From positions 1 to 35,603 of the forward strand of contig VGHR01000020.1 in the NCBI GenBank assembly GCA_016868205.1: a DNA stretch of 35,603 nt. Direction: 5' to 3'. A program made the position numbers and the translations under genes. Positions 14,554 through 23,860 of this stretch are shown here, in pieces (positions within the stretch are counted from its first letter, which is position 1; the number at the start of each line of letters is the position of its first letter). The notes under the pieces were generated by a model. That model ran no database searches. It was not told the origin of the DNA and saw nothing but the letters and a program-made list of their open reading frames with translations. Origin of the DNA: Betaproteobacteria bacterium. Its GTDB lineage: Bacteria > Pseudomonadota > Gammaproteobacteria > Burkholderiales > Burkholderiaceae_C.

Positions 14554-15627
14554 ATGGCAGAAGCCGCAACCCCTGAAGCGCCCGCAGAGGCCACGCCTTC
14601 CGCGCCGGGAGAAGGCTCGGCTGCAGCTCCGGCCGAGGGCTCGCCGCCGGCCGAAGCTGCGCAGGGCAGCGCCGAAGCGCCGCCGGCCGAACAGCCCGCC
14701 ACCGAAGAGGCCAAAGAAGGCGTGGCGCCGGTTATCGTCATCAAGAAAGTGATCGACGATGGGCACGGCGGTGCCCATGGCGGCGCCTGGAAGATCGCGC
14801 TGGCCGACATGATGACGGCCATGATGGCCTTCTTTCTGCTGATGTGGCTGCTCGGTGCCACCAACGCGGACCAGCGCAAAAGCATCGCCGATTACTTCAA
14901 GCCCACCTCGCACAGCAATGTCACCATGGGTAAGCTGGCCGGATCCAACGGTATCCTGGGAGGAAAGTCGATCATCGACACCGACGGCTTCCCGTTTAGC
15001 GCCAAGCAGACCGCCGCCATGGAGAGGCTGACCCCCAAATCCGAAGGCGGGCCCACTGCCAACGATCCCAATCCCAATAGCACCGAACGCTCCGATCCTT
15101 CCGATCCCTCGAAGATGAGCGAGGAAGAAAAAAAGGCGGTCGCCGAACAGCAAGACAAGGCGGCCTTCGAAAAGCTCGAGAAGGAAATTCGCGAAAAAAT
15201 CGAACAAAACCCACGGCTGGCCAACTTGAAGGAACAGGTCAAGTTCACCCGGGAAAAAGAAGGCCTGCGTATCGATATCATCGACAAGGCGGACTTCGCC
15301 ATGTTTGCGCTGGGCGGCACGCAGATGATGCCGCGCGCTCAACAGCTGGTCAATGAAGTGGCCAAGTCCCTGGCCGGCACTCCCAACAAACTGGCAGTCA
15401 GAGGGCACACCGATGCGGTGCCCTTTACCAATGCCGAGGGCAGAAACAACTGGTCGCTTTCAGCCGAACGGGCGGAGGCCACGCGCTCACAAATGGAAAA
15501 ACAAGGCGTCTCTGGCGCACGCTTTGCCCGCATAGAGGGCGTGGCGGACACCATGCCCTTCAACCCGAATGATCCGCTCGATCCACGCAATCGCCGTATG
15601 AGCGTGACCGTGCTGCATAGAGACTAG
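14554..15627 (+). CDS. motB: MotB, flagellar stator peptidoglycan anchor
   Basis: MotB anchors the stator to peptidoglycan and carries the ion-binding aspartate. The protein has 357 residues, longer than the roughly 308 of E. coli. Residues 1-58 are an acidic Ala/Pro/Glu-rich extension not present in the classical protein. The usual start then appears (VIVIKKVIDDG, GGAWKIALADMMTAMM). D85 in the membrane helix (residues 82-101) corresponds to Asp32 of E. coli, and LADMMTAMM replaces the usual YADFMTAMM. The plug/linker is rich in charged residues (160-230). The OmpA-like domain (250-357) has RGHTDAVPF and the C-terminal RNRRMSVTVL. Its last 68 bases overlap convergent folP. Confidence 0.95.
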   Translation: MAEAATPEAPAEATPSAPGEGSAAAPAEGSPPAEAAQGSAEAPPAEQPATEEAKEGVAPVIVIKKVIDDGHGGAHGGAWKIALADMMTAMMAFFLLMWLLGATNADQRKSIADYFKPTSHSNVTMGKLAGSNGILGGKSIIDTDGFPFSAKQTAAMERLTPKSEGGPTANDPNPNSTERSDPSDPSKMSEEEKKAVAEQQDKAAFEKLEKEIREKIEQNPRLANLKEQVKFTREKEGLRIDIIDKADFAMFALGGTQMMPRAQQLVNEVAKSLAGTPNKLAVRGHTDAVPFTNAEGRNNWSLSAERAEATRSQMEKQGVSGARFARIEGVADTMPFNPNDPLDPRNRRMSVTVLHRD

Positions 15628-16468
15628 GGGCAGCTGCCTCCCAGACCCGCAAGGCCTGCAAGGTCTCTCGCACATCGTGCACGCGCACGATCCGTGCTCC
15701 ACGCTCTACCGCCAGCAGCGCCGCCGCCAAGCTCCCCGGCAGACGCGAATCGGGAGGGATCGATGCACCCGCGCCGCCCATGACCACCCCGAGCGAGGAC
15801 TTGCGCGACCAGGCTGCCAGCAGCGGCAATCCCAAATCGAGCAGATCCCTCTGTTGCGCGAGCAGCTCGAAATTTTGCGCCACCGTCTTGCCGAAGCCCA
15901 CGCCGGCGTCGATAACCAGCCGGCCCCGATCGACCCCGGCCTTGCACGCTCTTTGTACCTGCGCCTGAAGAAACTCCCGCACCGGCCCAAGGACTGAGCC
16001 TTGCATGGGCTGCAACTGCATGGTCTGCGGTTGCCGATGCAGGTGCATCAGGCAAATGCCGCAAGCACCGTGGTCGCTCACGGCCTGCAGGGCGCCGGGT
16101 TGGCGCAACGCCCAGATGTCGTTGATGATGTCCACGCCCATATCGAGCATCGTCCGCATGACCTCAGGCTTGCAGGTGTCCACCGACACCGGTACACCCA
16201 GGCCCACGGCTGCACGCACAACCGGTTGCAGGCGCCGCAATTCCTCCTCGACGGGAATGGGCTGTGCCCCGGGCCGGCTCGATTCAGCCCCAAGATCAAG
16301 AATATGGGCCCCCTCCTGGACCCTGCGCTCGCACTGGGCAATCGCTCCGCGGAGATCCCCGGCCTGCCAGAGCCCATCGCCCGAAAAAGAGTCAGGGGTG
16401 AGGTTGACGATTGCCATGACCTGGGGCTGACTCAGATCGATACGGAAGCGACTGGTTTGCCAAAACAA
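15560..16468 (-). CDS. folP: FolP, dihydropteroate synthase
   Basis: FolP joins hydroxymethyldihydropterin diphosphate and p-aminobenzoate in folate synthesis and is the sulfonamide target. I choose the TTG at 16468 (M-FWQTSRFRIDL), with GGGAG 7 bases upstream, giving 302 residues. This fits the expected start about 17 residues before VMAIVNLTPDSFS. An in-frame ATG at 16525 would translate through the terminator hairpin after ftsH, so I think it wrong. Other motifs are LDLGAESSRPGAQP, SVDTCKPEV, IIND, DAGVGFGKT, SRKSSLG and RVHDVRET. The pterin loop reads SFSGDG where SFSDGG is usual. The C-terminus is encoded inside the convergent end of motB. glmM, the usual next gene, is absent. Confidence 0.93.
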   Translation of the reverse strand: MFWQTSRFRIDLSQPQVMAIVNLTPDSFSGDGLWQAGDLRGAIAQCERRVQEGAHILDLGAESSRPGAQPIPVEEELRRLQPVVRAAVGLGVPVSVDTCKPEVMRTMLDMGVDIINDIWALRQPGALQAVSDHGACGICLMHLHRQPQTMQLQPMQGSVLGPVREFLQAQVQRACKAGVDRGRLVIDAGVGFGKTVAQNFELLAQQRDLLDLGLPLLAAWSRKSSLGVVMGGAGASIPPDSRLPGSLAAALLAVERGARIVRVHDVRETLQALRVWEAAAPSLYAARSRSYGDCVDRADHSG

Positions 16469-16497
16469 GGGGGGACTCCCAAGCGCACTGGGCGAGT

Positions 16498-16522
16498 AAA
16501 AACCGGGGCCTGGAGCCCCGGT
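16498..16522 (-). terminator. Intrinsic terminator after ftsH, ahead of folP
   Basis: On the minus strand an 8-bp stem (ACCGGGGC with GCCCCGGT, 16502-16522) with a 5-base loop is followed by TTTT (16501-16498). It lies 21 bases after the ftsH stop and 29 bases before the TTG start I propose for folP. It should reduce read-through into folP. Confidence 0.85.
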
Positions 16523-16543
16523 CATTGCAAGACAGTCAGCCTC

Positions 16544-18460
16544 TCAGGCCACCGTCGGCGTCGGGTCGGGCCCCACCGCCGTTCCGCCGCCGGAGCCACC
16601 CCCGTCGGCTGAAGGATTGCGAGGCGACCAGTCCTTAGGCGGACGCGGCTCGCGGCCAGCCATGATGTCATCGATCTGCTCGCCCTCGATCGTTTCCCAC
16701 TCGAGCAAGGCCTTGGCCATGGCGTGCATCTTGTCTTTGTTTTCCTCAATCAGACGCCGCGCCAGTCCATATTGATCGTCGATGATGCGGCGCACCTCCA
16801 CATCGACCTTCTGCATGGTCTGCTCGCTCATGTTGGTCGTCTTGGTGACCGAGCGGCCCAGAAAGACCTCGCCTTCGTTCTCGGCGTAGACCATGGGGCC
16901 GAGCGCATCGCTCATGCCGTATCGCATCACCATGTCACGGGCGATCTGGGTCGCGCGCTCGAAATCGTTGGAAGCGCCGGTGGTCATCTGGTTCATGAAC
17001 ACTTCTTCAGCGATACGCCCGCCAAAGAGCATGCTGATTTGGCTGAGCATGTACTCGCGGTCATAGCTGTAGCGGTCCTTCTCGGGCAGGCTCATGGTCA
17101 CGCCCAGGGCGCGGCCGCGCGGGATGATGGTGACCTTGTGCACCGGATCACACTTGGGCAACAGCTTGCCGATAAGCGCGTGACCGGACTCGTGGTAAGC
17201 GGTATTGCGACGCTCGCTTTCAGGCATGACCATGCTCTTGCGCTCGGGGCCCATGAGAATTTTGTCCTTGGCCTTCTCGAAGTCCTGCATCTCCACGAGC
17301 CGGGCATTGCGCCGAGCGGCCATCAGGGCCGCCTCGTTGCACAAGTTGGCCAAGTCAGCGCCCGACATGCCCGGTGTACCGCGCGCAATCACGCTGGCAC
17401 TGACATCGGGGCCCAGGGGAACTTTACGCATGTGCACATTGAGAATCTGCTCGCGGCCACGAATGTCGGGCAAGGTGACATAGACCTGGCGATCGAAACG
17501 GCCGGGCCGCAGCAAGGCGGAGTCCAGGATGTCGGGACGGTTCGTGGCTGCCACCACGATCACACCCGCATTGGTCTCGAAACCATCCATCTCAACGAGC
17601 ATCTGGTTTAGTGTCTGTTCACGCTCATCGTTGCCGCCCCCCAGACCCGCGCCGCGCTGACGACCGACGGCGTCGATTTCGTCGATAAAAATGATGCAAG
17701 GAGCGTTCTTCTTGGCATTCTCGAACATATCGCGGACGCGAGCTGCGCCAACGCCCACAAACATCTCGACGAAGTCAGAGCCAGAAATGCTGAAAAACGG
17801 TACCTTGGCTTCACCGGCAATCCCTTTGGCCAGCAGAGTCTTGCCGGTTCCCGGGGGACCCACCAGCAGCAAGCCGCGCGGGATGCGTCCGCCCAGCTTT
17901 TGAAACTTTTGCGGGTCCTTGAGGAAGTCGACCACCTCCTTGACCTCCTCCTTGGCCTCATCGCAGCCGGCCACATCGGCGAAGGTGACGGTGTTGGAAG
18001 ACTCGTCAAGCATGCGGGCCTTGCTCTTGCCGAAACTGAAGGCCCCGCCCCTGCCGCCGCCCTGCATCTGACGCATGAAATAAATCCAGACGCCGATCAG
18101 CAGCAACATCGGCCCCCAACTGACCAACAAGGTCATGAGCAGGGACCCTTCTTCGCGGGGCTTGACATCGAACTTCACATCATTGGCGATGAGATCGCCC
18201 ACCAAACCACGGTCGAGATAGGTGGCCGTCGTGCGCACACGGCGATCGTCCACCGTGATCGCTGCGATTTCGGTACCAGCCTGACTCTCGGAAATGGTGG
18301 CGGCCTTGATGCGACGGGCCCGCACTTCGTCGAGGAAGTCCGAATAGCCCAAGTACTGAGCGTTGGAGCTCGAGCGCGTGTCGAATTGCTTGAAGACGGT
18401 AAACAGCACCATGCCGATCACCAGCCAGACCGCAACTTTTGAAAACCACTGATTATTCAA
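16544..18460 (-). CDS. ftsH: FtsH, membrane AAA+ zinc protease
   Basis: FtsH is the essential hexameric inner-membrane protease that degrades LpxC, sigma-32 and damaged membrane proteins. I choose the TTG at 18460 ([14 protein letters not shown]), with GGAG 6 bases upstream, giving 638 residues. A second TTG at 18514 lacks a ribosome-binding site, and no ATG precedes residue 16. Two membrane helices lie near residues 5-25 and 108-129. AAA motifs are GPPGTGKT (201-208), DEID (260-263) and an SRH with RPGRFDRQ. The zinc site is HESGH (423-427). The C-terminus is Gly/Pro-rich. The gene follows rlmE, as in many proteobacteria, and ends at a strong terminator. Confidence 0.96.
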   Translation of the reverse strand: MNNQWFSKVAVWLVIGMVLFTVFKQFDTRSSSNAQYLGYSDFLDEVRARRIKAATISESQAGTEIAAITVDDRRVRTTATYLDRGLVGDLIANDVKFDVKPREEGSLLMTLLVSWGPMLLLIGVWIYFMRQMQGGGRGGAFSFGKSKARMLDESSNTVTFADVAGCDEAKEEVKEVVDFLKDPQKFQKLGGRIPRGLLLVGPPGTGKTLLAKGIAGEAKVPFFSISGSDFVEMFVGVGAARVRDMFENAKKNAPCIIFIDEIDAVGRQRGAGLGGGNDEREQTLNQMLVEMDGFETNAGVIVVAATNRPDILDSALLRPGRFDRQVYVTLPDIRGREQILNVHMRKVPLGPDVSASVIARGTPGMSGADLANLCNEAALMAARRNARLVEMQDFEKAKDKILMGPERKSMVMPESERRNTAYHESGHALIGKLLPKCDPVHKVTIIPRGRALGVTMSLPEKDRYSYDREYMLSQISMLFGGRIAEEVFMNQMTTGASNDFERATQIARDMVMRYGMSDALGPMVYAENEGEVFLGRSVTKTTNMSEQTMQKVDVEVRRIIDDQYGLARRLIEENKDKMHAMAKALLEWETIEGEQIDDIMAGREPRPPKDWSPRNPSADGGGSGGGTAVGPDPTPTVA

Positions 18461-18642
18461 AACAGACTCCAGTACAGATCCCAGCCAACTTGCTTGCAAT
18501 TCTAGGCTTTTCAAGGGCCCCGGCCGGAATACAGCGGGGCCACCCTGTCAGAAGGACGGAAATAAGCCACGGCAGAGGCCAACTGTCTCGACGGAGCGCC
18601 CGAAAGACCCCATCGCGCACCCTGGTAATCGGAGCGGGCTGC

Positions 18643-19311
18643 TCAGGCTTGAGCTTTGAGCCCCAGACCGACAAGAAAAGTCTCGGCCGACTGGGGGCGG
18701 GAGGCCTTGGGCTTAATTTTCTTGACCGCTCTGAACCGGGCCTGGAACAGCCGGACCAGTTCATCGTAGCCACCGCCGTGAAAGGCCTTGGCCACCAGAG
18801 CCCCGTCCGGCTTGAGCTGCGCCCCTGCAAACTCAACGGCCAGTTCCACCAGGTGCACCAACCGGGCGGCATCGGCACTGGCGATCCCTGAGAGATTGGG
18901 CGCCATATCGCAGACCACCAGATCGAGCTTGGCATCGCCGGCTGCGCCCCTGACTGCCTGCTCCAGTTGCAAGAGCACCGGCTGCTCACGGAGGTCGCCC
19001 TGAATGAAGGTCACGCCCTCGATCGGCTCCATGGGCAGCAAGTCCACCGCCACGATACGGCCGCTGAGCTCACCGCCGGTCGGCCCGATCAAGCGCCGCC
19101 GCAAGTACTGGCTCCACGCGCCCGGCGCACTGCCAAGATCGGCCACCCGATCGCCCGGCCGGACCAGCCCCAGCGTTTCGTCGATTTCCTTGAGCTTGTA
19201 GGCTGCACGCGCGCGGTAGCCCTCTTTCTGGGCCAACTTCACATACGGGTCGTTGACATGCTGGTTGAGCCACGCCTTGTTGACCTTCTTGCTTTGGGTG
19301 CGCACTTTCAT
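18643..19311 (-). CDS. rlmE: RlmE (RrmJ/FtsJ), 23S rRNA 2'-O-methyltransferase
   Basis: RlmE methylates the 2'-OH of U2552 in the 23S rRNA A-loop using S-adenosylmethionine. From ATG 19311 (MKVRTQSKKVNKAWL) it has 222 residues; an open stretch upstream belongs to the antisense of yhbY. The features are KEGYRARAAYKLKEID (the first catalytic Lys), the SAM-binding DLGSAPGAWSQYL, VVCDMAPNLSG (catalytic Asp) and LVAKAFHGGG (second catalytic Lys). It pairs with ftsH downstream (gap 182 bases), the order known from E. coli. Confidence 0.95.
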   Translation of the reverse strand: MKVRTQSKKVNKAWLNQHVNDPYVKLAQKEGYRARAAYKLKEIDETLGLVRPGDRVADLGSAPGAWSQYLRRRLIGPTGGELSGRIVAVDLLPMEPIEGVTFIQGDLREQPVLLQLEQAVRGAAGDAKLDLVVCDMAPNLSGIASADAARLVHLVELAVEFAGAQLKPDGALVAKAFHGGGYDELVRLFQARFRAVKKIKPKASRPQSAETFLVGLGLKAQA

Positions 19312-19365
19312 GGGCCCTATTGTCAGGCCCCGGCGGGACCTCGGACCTGGGTCGATAATCGCGCC

Positions 19366-19836
19366 ATGCCTCAAATCAACTTGACCCCCGCACAACGCAA
19401 GGAACACCGCGCGGCCGCCCACCACCTCGATCCTGTGGTCATGATCGGCAGCGAAGGCCTGACCAGCGCCGTCCAGAAGGAGGTCGACCGGGCACTGCAA
19501 TCGCACGGACTGATCAAGATCCGGGTCCTCGGCGAGGATCGGCAAGCCCGCGAAGTGCTCCTGTCGGAACTGGCCGACAAGTTTTCGGCCGCGCCCATTC
19601 AACATATCGGCAAACTGCTCGTCTTGTGGCGACCGGTTCCGGCCAAGGAGCGCAAGGTGGACGAGGCCCGCAAGCCGGGGCCGCGCGAGGTGAAAATCCT
19701 CAAGCAGACCCGGCCTGGTCAACGACCGGAGGTCAAAATCCTCAAGGTGCTGGGCAACCAGAGACTGACGCCCGGCGGAAAAATCAAGAAGGCGCGCAAG
19801 CCGGCGCAACGCAGCGTCAAGAAAAATCTTCCCTGA
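19366..19836 (+). CDS. yhbY: YhbY-family RNA-binding (CRM domain) protein
   Basis: YhbY is a small CRM-domain protein associated with the 50S precursor. From ATG 19366 (MPQINLTPAQRKEHRAAAHHL) it has 156 residues. The CRM domain covers about residues 1-95, with PVVMIGSEGLTSAVQKEVDRAL, HGLIKIRVLGEDRQ and HIGKLLVLWRP. A strongly basic tail (about 96-156) repeats EVKILK twice and ends in KKARKPAQRSVKKNLP; E. coli YhbY (97 residues) lacks it. It is divergent from rlmE across 54 bases. GATAAT at 19354-19359 is only 6 bases ahead of the ATG and no ribosome-binding site is seen, so the mRNA may be leaderless. Confidence 0.9.
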   Translation: MPQINLTPAQRKEHRAAAHHLDPVVMIGSEGLTSAVQKEVDRALQSHGLIKIRVLGEDRQAREVLLSELADKFSAAPIQHIGKLLVLWRPVPAKERKVDEARKPGPREVKILKQTRPGQRPEVKILKVLGNQRLTPGGKIKKARKPAQRSVKKNLP

Positions 19837-19899
19837 TCGGCGCCCCTGGCCTCAAGTCGGCCGGGTCCGTGCCGACACCGCCTCATACCCTTGCGAGCC

Positions 19900-21927
19900 A
19901 TGAACAACCCGCTACTCGACTTTTCAGATCTACCCGCTTTTGACCGCATCGCCCCGGAGCATGTAACGCCCGCGATGGATGAACTGCTGGGACGGGCCCA
20001 GTCGGCACTCGATCAAGTCACCGCTGAGGGCTTCCCCGCCAATTGGGGGGCCCTATCGAAGGTGCTCGATGTGGCCACCGAACAACTCAGCCGCGCCTGG
20101 GGGGCGGTGAGCCACCTCAACAGCGTGGCCGATACGCCGGCCCTGCGGCAGGCCTACAACGAGAACCTGCCCCGGGTGACCGAGTTCTGGACCCGCCTGG
20201 GCGCCGACGCCCAGCTGTTTGCCAAGTACAGCGCGGTGCAAGAAAGCGAACTCAACGCCGAGCAAGCGCGGGCACGCAGTCATGCCCTGCGTCATTTCGT
20301 GCTCTCCGGCGCTCAATTGCGGGGGCCGGACCGCGACCGCTTTGCTCGAATTCAGGAGCGGCAAGCTGAACTGAGTCAGAAGTTCAGCGAAAATGTCCTC
20401 GATGCCACCGAGGCCTTCGCCTACTACGCGAGCGCTGAAGAGCTTGTGGGTCTGCCGCTGGATGTGATCGAAACGGCGCGCGCGCAGGCGCAAGCAGAGG
20501 GCCGCGAAGGCCATAAGTTGACGCTGAAGATGCCCTGCTATCTGCCGGTGATGCAGTTTGCTCACAGCCGGTCCCTGCGCCAAAAGCTCTACCGCGCATA
20601 CGGCACCCGGGCCAGCGACCAGGCCGAGTCTGCCCAGTACGACAACACCCTGATCATGCGAGAGCTGCTGGCCCTGCGGCGCGAGGAGGCCCAATTACTG
20701 GGCTATCGCGACTTTGGGCAGGTTTCCGTGGTGTCCAAGATGGCCCAATCGCCCGAGCAGGTGATTGCCTTCCTGCGCGACCTGGCCGCGCGCGCACGGC
20801 CTTACGCGCTGCGCGATGTCGCCGACCTGCACGATTACGCCCGACAAACCTTGGGGCTGGAGTCACCCCAGGCCTGGGACCTGCCCTATGCCAGCGAGAA
20901 GCTCAAAGAGGAGCGCTATGCCTTCAGCGAGCAGGAAGTCAAAGAATACTTCACTGCACCGAAGGTGCTGGCTGGCTTGTTCAAGATCGTCGAGACCCTG
21001 TTTGAAGTCAGCATCGTTGCGGATCGGGCTGCGGTGTGGAAGCCGGGCGTGGCGTTTTTCCGTATCGAGCGCGGTGGGCAACTGATCGGCCAGTTTTACC
21101 TGGACCAACCAGCGCGCAGCGGCAAGCGCGGCGGCGCCTGGATGGATGATGTGCGCGCCCGCTGGCTCAGGCCCGATCAGGGCCGCCTGCAAACCCCGGT
21201 GGCGCATCTGGTCTGCAACTTTGCCGAGGCCGTGGGGGGTCGACCGGCCCTGCTCACCCACGACGATGTGACCACGCTGTTTCATGAGTTCGGGCACGGA
21301 CTGCACCACCTGTTGACCCGGGTCAATGAGCGCGATGTGTCGGGAATCAGCGGGGTGGAGTGGGATGCCGTGGAACTGCCGAGTCAGTTCATGGAAAACT
21401 TTTGCTGGGAATGGGAGGTGCTGCGGCACATGACAGCCCACGTGGAGACGGGCCAAAGCTTGCCACGGCCCCTGTTCGAAAAAATGCTGGCCGCCCGCAA
21501 TTTTCAAAGCGGCCTGCAAACCTTGCGCCAAGTCGAGTTTGCGCTGTTTGACATGCTGCTGCACACGGAGCACGACCCCAAAGACGATGTAATGGACCTG
21601 CTGCGCAGAGTGCGCAGCGAGGTCGCTGTGATCGAGCCACCGGCCTATCACCGCGCGCCCCATACCTTCAGTCACATCTTTGCAGGCGGCTATGCAGCCG
21701 GCTATTACAGCTACAAATGGGCCGAAGTTCTTTCAGCCGACGCCTATGCCGCCTTCGAGGAAGCAGCCGGTTCGGGCGGCAGCCCGCTCGATGTTGATAT
21801 GGGCAGGCTGTATCGCCAGCAGATCCTGGAAGTCGGTGGCAGTCGGCCGGCGATGGAGAGCTTCAAGGCCTTCCGAGGACGCGAGCCCAGGATCGACGCG
21901 TTGCTACGACATCAAGGCATGGCCTGA
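19900..21927 (+). CDS. prlC: M3-family oligopeptidase (oligopeptidase A type)
   Basis: This is a cytoplasmic zinc metallopeptidase that cleaves small peptides, including signal-peptide remnants. From ATG 19900 (MNNPLLDFSDLPAFDRI) it has 675 residues, the family length; a TTG three codons upstream is less likely. The zinc site is HEFGH (462-466), with the third ligand expected at E492 in VELPSQFMENF. Thimet-oligopeptidase-type motifs surround it (LTHDDVTTLFHEFGHGLHHL) and the C-terminal AGYYSYKWAEVLSADAYAAF is clear. Oligopeptidase A (PrlC/OpdA) is the best name; a dipeptidyl-carboxypeptidase is less likely from the N-terminus. It is followed by convergent rpiA. Confidence 0.93.
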   Translation: MNNPLLDFSDLPAFDRIAPEHVTPAMDELLGRAQSALDQVTAEGFPANWGALSKVLDVATEQLSRAWGAVSHLNSVADTPALRQAYNENLPRVTEFWTRLGADAQLFAKYSAVQESELNAEQARARSHALRHFVLSGAQLRGPDRDRFARIQERQAELSQKFSENVLDATEAFAYYASAEELVGLPLDVIETARAQAQAEGREGHKLTLKMPCYLPVMQFAHSRSLRQKLYRAYGTRASDQAESAQYDNTLIMRELLALRREEAQLLGYRDFGQVSVVSKMAQSPEQVIAFLRDLAARARPYALRDVADLHDYARQTLGLESPQAWDLPYASEKLKEERYAFSEQEVKEYFTAPKVLAGLFKIVETLFEVSIVADRAAVWKPGVAFFRIERGGQLIGQFYLDQPARSGKRGGAWMDDVRARWLRPDQGRLQTPVAHLVCNFAEAVGGRPALLTHDDVTTLFHEFGHGLHHLLTRVNERDVSGISGVEWDAVELPSQFMENFCWEWEVLRHMTAHVETGQSLPRPLFEKMLAARNFQSGLQTLRQVEFALFDMLLHTEHDPKDDVMDLLRRVRSEVAVIEPPAYHRAPHTFSHIFAGGYAAGYYSYKWAEVLSADAYAAFEEAAGSGGSPLDVDMGRLYRQQILEVGGSRPAMESFKAFRGREPRIDALLRHQGMA

Positions 21928-22039
21928 ACTGCGTCGCTGGTCAATGCGGCCTCGCCGAACCCGGTCGATCCGGACAAAGCGGCGTGCAATAGCGCGGGCC
22001 AAGCATAAGCAACAGCGCCCCGAGAGGCAAAACGAAACT

Positions 22040-22711
22040 TTAGAAAGTCAGCGTCTTCACGCCCGAGGCGGTGCCGAGCAGACACACCGCGGCCTTTTGG
22101 TGAGCAAATACGCCTACCGTCACCACGCCCGGCCATTGGCTGACCCGGGTCTCAAAGGCCAGCGGGTCGGTGATTTTCAGGCCGCGCACATCCAGAATCT
22201 GCTGCCCGTTGTCGGTCAGGACGGGCGCACCGTCCTTGGTACGCACGGTGGCGCTGCCACCCAGGGCAGCGAACTGCCGGCTCAAGCGGGCCACGGCCAT
22301 GGGAATGACCTCCACCGGGACAGGGAAGGCCCCGAGGGTCTGTACCAGCTTGCTTTCGTCGGCGATGCACACAAAGCGTTCAGATTGGGCGGCCACGATC
22401 TTCTCGCGGGTTAGCGCCGCGCCACCACCCTTGACCATGTAGCCTTGGTGATCGATTTCATCGGCACCATCGATGTAGACCGGCAGGCTGGCGACCTCGT
22501 TGCTGTCAAACACAGCGATGCCCAAGGCCTTCAGGCGCTGGGTTGAAGCTTCGGAGCTCGAGACGGCGCCCCGGATGCGGTCTTTCATGCCGGCCAGTGC
22601 ATCTATGAATTTATTGACCGTCGAGCCGGTGCCCACGCCAACCAGCGCCCCCGGGGTCAGGTAGGCCAGCGCGGCTTGTCCCACCAGCGTCTTGAGTTCG
22701 TCTTGAGTCAT
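22040..22711 (-). CDS. rpiA: RpiA, ribose-5-phosphate isomerase A
   Basis: RpiA interconverts ribose 5-phosphate and ribulose 5-phosphate in the pentose phosphate pathway. From ATG 22711 ([18 protein letters not shown]) it has 223 residues; a further ATG two codons upstream (MPMTQ) is possible and neither has a clear ribosome-binding site. Conserved motifs are [14 protein letters not shown] (phosphate binding), SSEAST, DGADEID and [12 protein letters not shown], which contain the catalytic Asp, Lys and Glu. It is divergent from pyrD over 85 bases and convergent with the M3 peptidase. The 112-base gap at its 3' end shows no clear terminator. Confidence 0.95.
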   Translation of the reverse strand: MTQDELKTLVGQAALAYLTPGALVGVGTGSTVNKFIDALAGMKDRIRGAVSSSEASTQRLKALGIAVFDSNEVASLPVYIDGADEIDHQGYMVKGGGAALTREKIVAAQSERFVCIADESKLVQTLGAFPVPVEVIPMAVARLSRQFAALGGSATVRTKDGAPVLTDNGQQILDVRGLKITDPLAFETRVSQWPGVVTVGVFAHQKAAVCLLGTASGVKTLTF

Positions 22712-22796
22712 GGGCATTCGGGGCCACAAAGAAGGGCGCCCCTTGTTTGAGACAATCGGGGGCCAGCCACACTGGCCGGCCACCTCCCATTATCCG

Positions 22797-23855
22797 ATGC
22801 CCCTGCTGCCCTACGCCCTGGCCCGCCCCCTGCTCTTCAAGATGGAGGCTGAAGCCGCCCACGATCTGACGCTACAGATGCTCGCGGGCAGCCAGAGCAC
22901 GCCCCTGCAGTGGGCTTATTGCGCCGAGCGCATCAGCGATCCGATCGAACTGGCCGGGCTGCGTTTTCCCAATCGGGTGGGCCTGGCAGCCGGGCTGGAC
23001 AAAAACGCCCGCTGCATCGACGCTTGGTCGACGATGGGATTTGGCTTTGTCGAGGTGGGCACAGTGACCCCGTTGCCGCAGCCGGGCAGCCCCAAGCCGC
23101 GCATGTTTCGCCTGCCTCAGGCTCAGGCCCTGATCAATCGCCTGGGCTTCAACAATGAGGGATTGCAAGCCTTCGTTGAAAATGTGCGGGCCGCCCGTTG
23201 CCGACAGACACCCGAGGGCCGCGGCAGCATGCTGTTAGGCCTGAACATCGGCAAGAATGCCGCCACCCCGATCGATCGAGCGCAGGACGACTACTTGATC
23301 GCGCTGGAGGGGGTCTACCCCCATGCGGACTACATCACCGTCAACATTTCGAGTCCCAACACCCAGAATTTGCGAGCCCTGCAAAATGACGAGGCGCTGG
23401 ACCGATTACTCGCTGCCCTGGCCCAGCGGCGGGCAGCGCTGATGCAGAGCCAGGGCAAACGGGTGCCTCTGTTCGTGAAGATTGCGCCTGACCTGGATGA
23501 GCATCAAATCCACTTGATTACACAAAGCCTGCGCCAGCACGACATGGACGGCGTGATTGCCACCAACACCACGCTCTCACGCGAGGCGGTGCAGGGTCTT
23601 GCGCACGCCCAGGAGGCCGGGGGACTCTCCGGCGCCCCGGTGCTGCAGGCCAGCAACCGGGTGATTGCACAATTGCGCGCGGCGTTGGGGCCGTCCTTCC
23701 CCATCATCGGGGTTGGCGGCATCCTCAGCGGCGAGGACGCGGTGAGCAAGCTGCGCGCTGGCGCTGATATGGTGCAGCTTTACACCGGGCTGATCTACCG
23801 GGGGCCCGAACTGGTGCACGAAGTCGCCAGGCAGCTGGCACGGCACCGACCTTAG
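22797..23855 (+). CDS. pyrD: PyrD, quinone-dependent dihydroorotate dehydrogenase (class 2)
   Basis: PyrD oxidises dihydroorotate to orotate in pyrimidine synthesis and passes electrons to membrane quinones through FMN. From ATG 22797 ([23 protein letters not shown]) it has 352 residues, the length of class 2 enzymes. The N-terminal amphipathic membrane-binding helices are present. Motifs are [61 protein letters not shown] (catalytic Ser), ATNTT and [11 protein letters not shown]. It is followed after 5 bases by the exonuclease gene, so the two are probably cotranscribed. Confidence 0.96.
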   Translation: MPLLPYALARPLLFKMEAEAAHDLTLQMLAGSQSTPLQWAYCAERISDPIELAGLRFPNRVGLAAGLDKNARCIDAWSTMGFGFVEVGTVTPLPQPGSPKPRMFRLPQAQALINRLGFNNEGLQAFVENVRAARCRQTPEGRGSMLLGLNIGKNAATPIDRAQDDYLIALEGVYPHADYITVNISSPNTQNLRALQNDEALDRLLAALAQRRAALMQSQGKRVPLFVKIAPDLDEHQIHLITQSLRQHDMDGVIATNTTLSREAVQGLAHAQEAGGLSGAPVLQASNRVIAQLRAALGPSFPIIGVGGILSGEDAVSKLRAGADMVQLYTGLIYRGPELVHEVARQLARHRP

Positions 23856-23860
23856 GCCGC

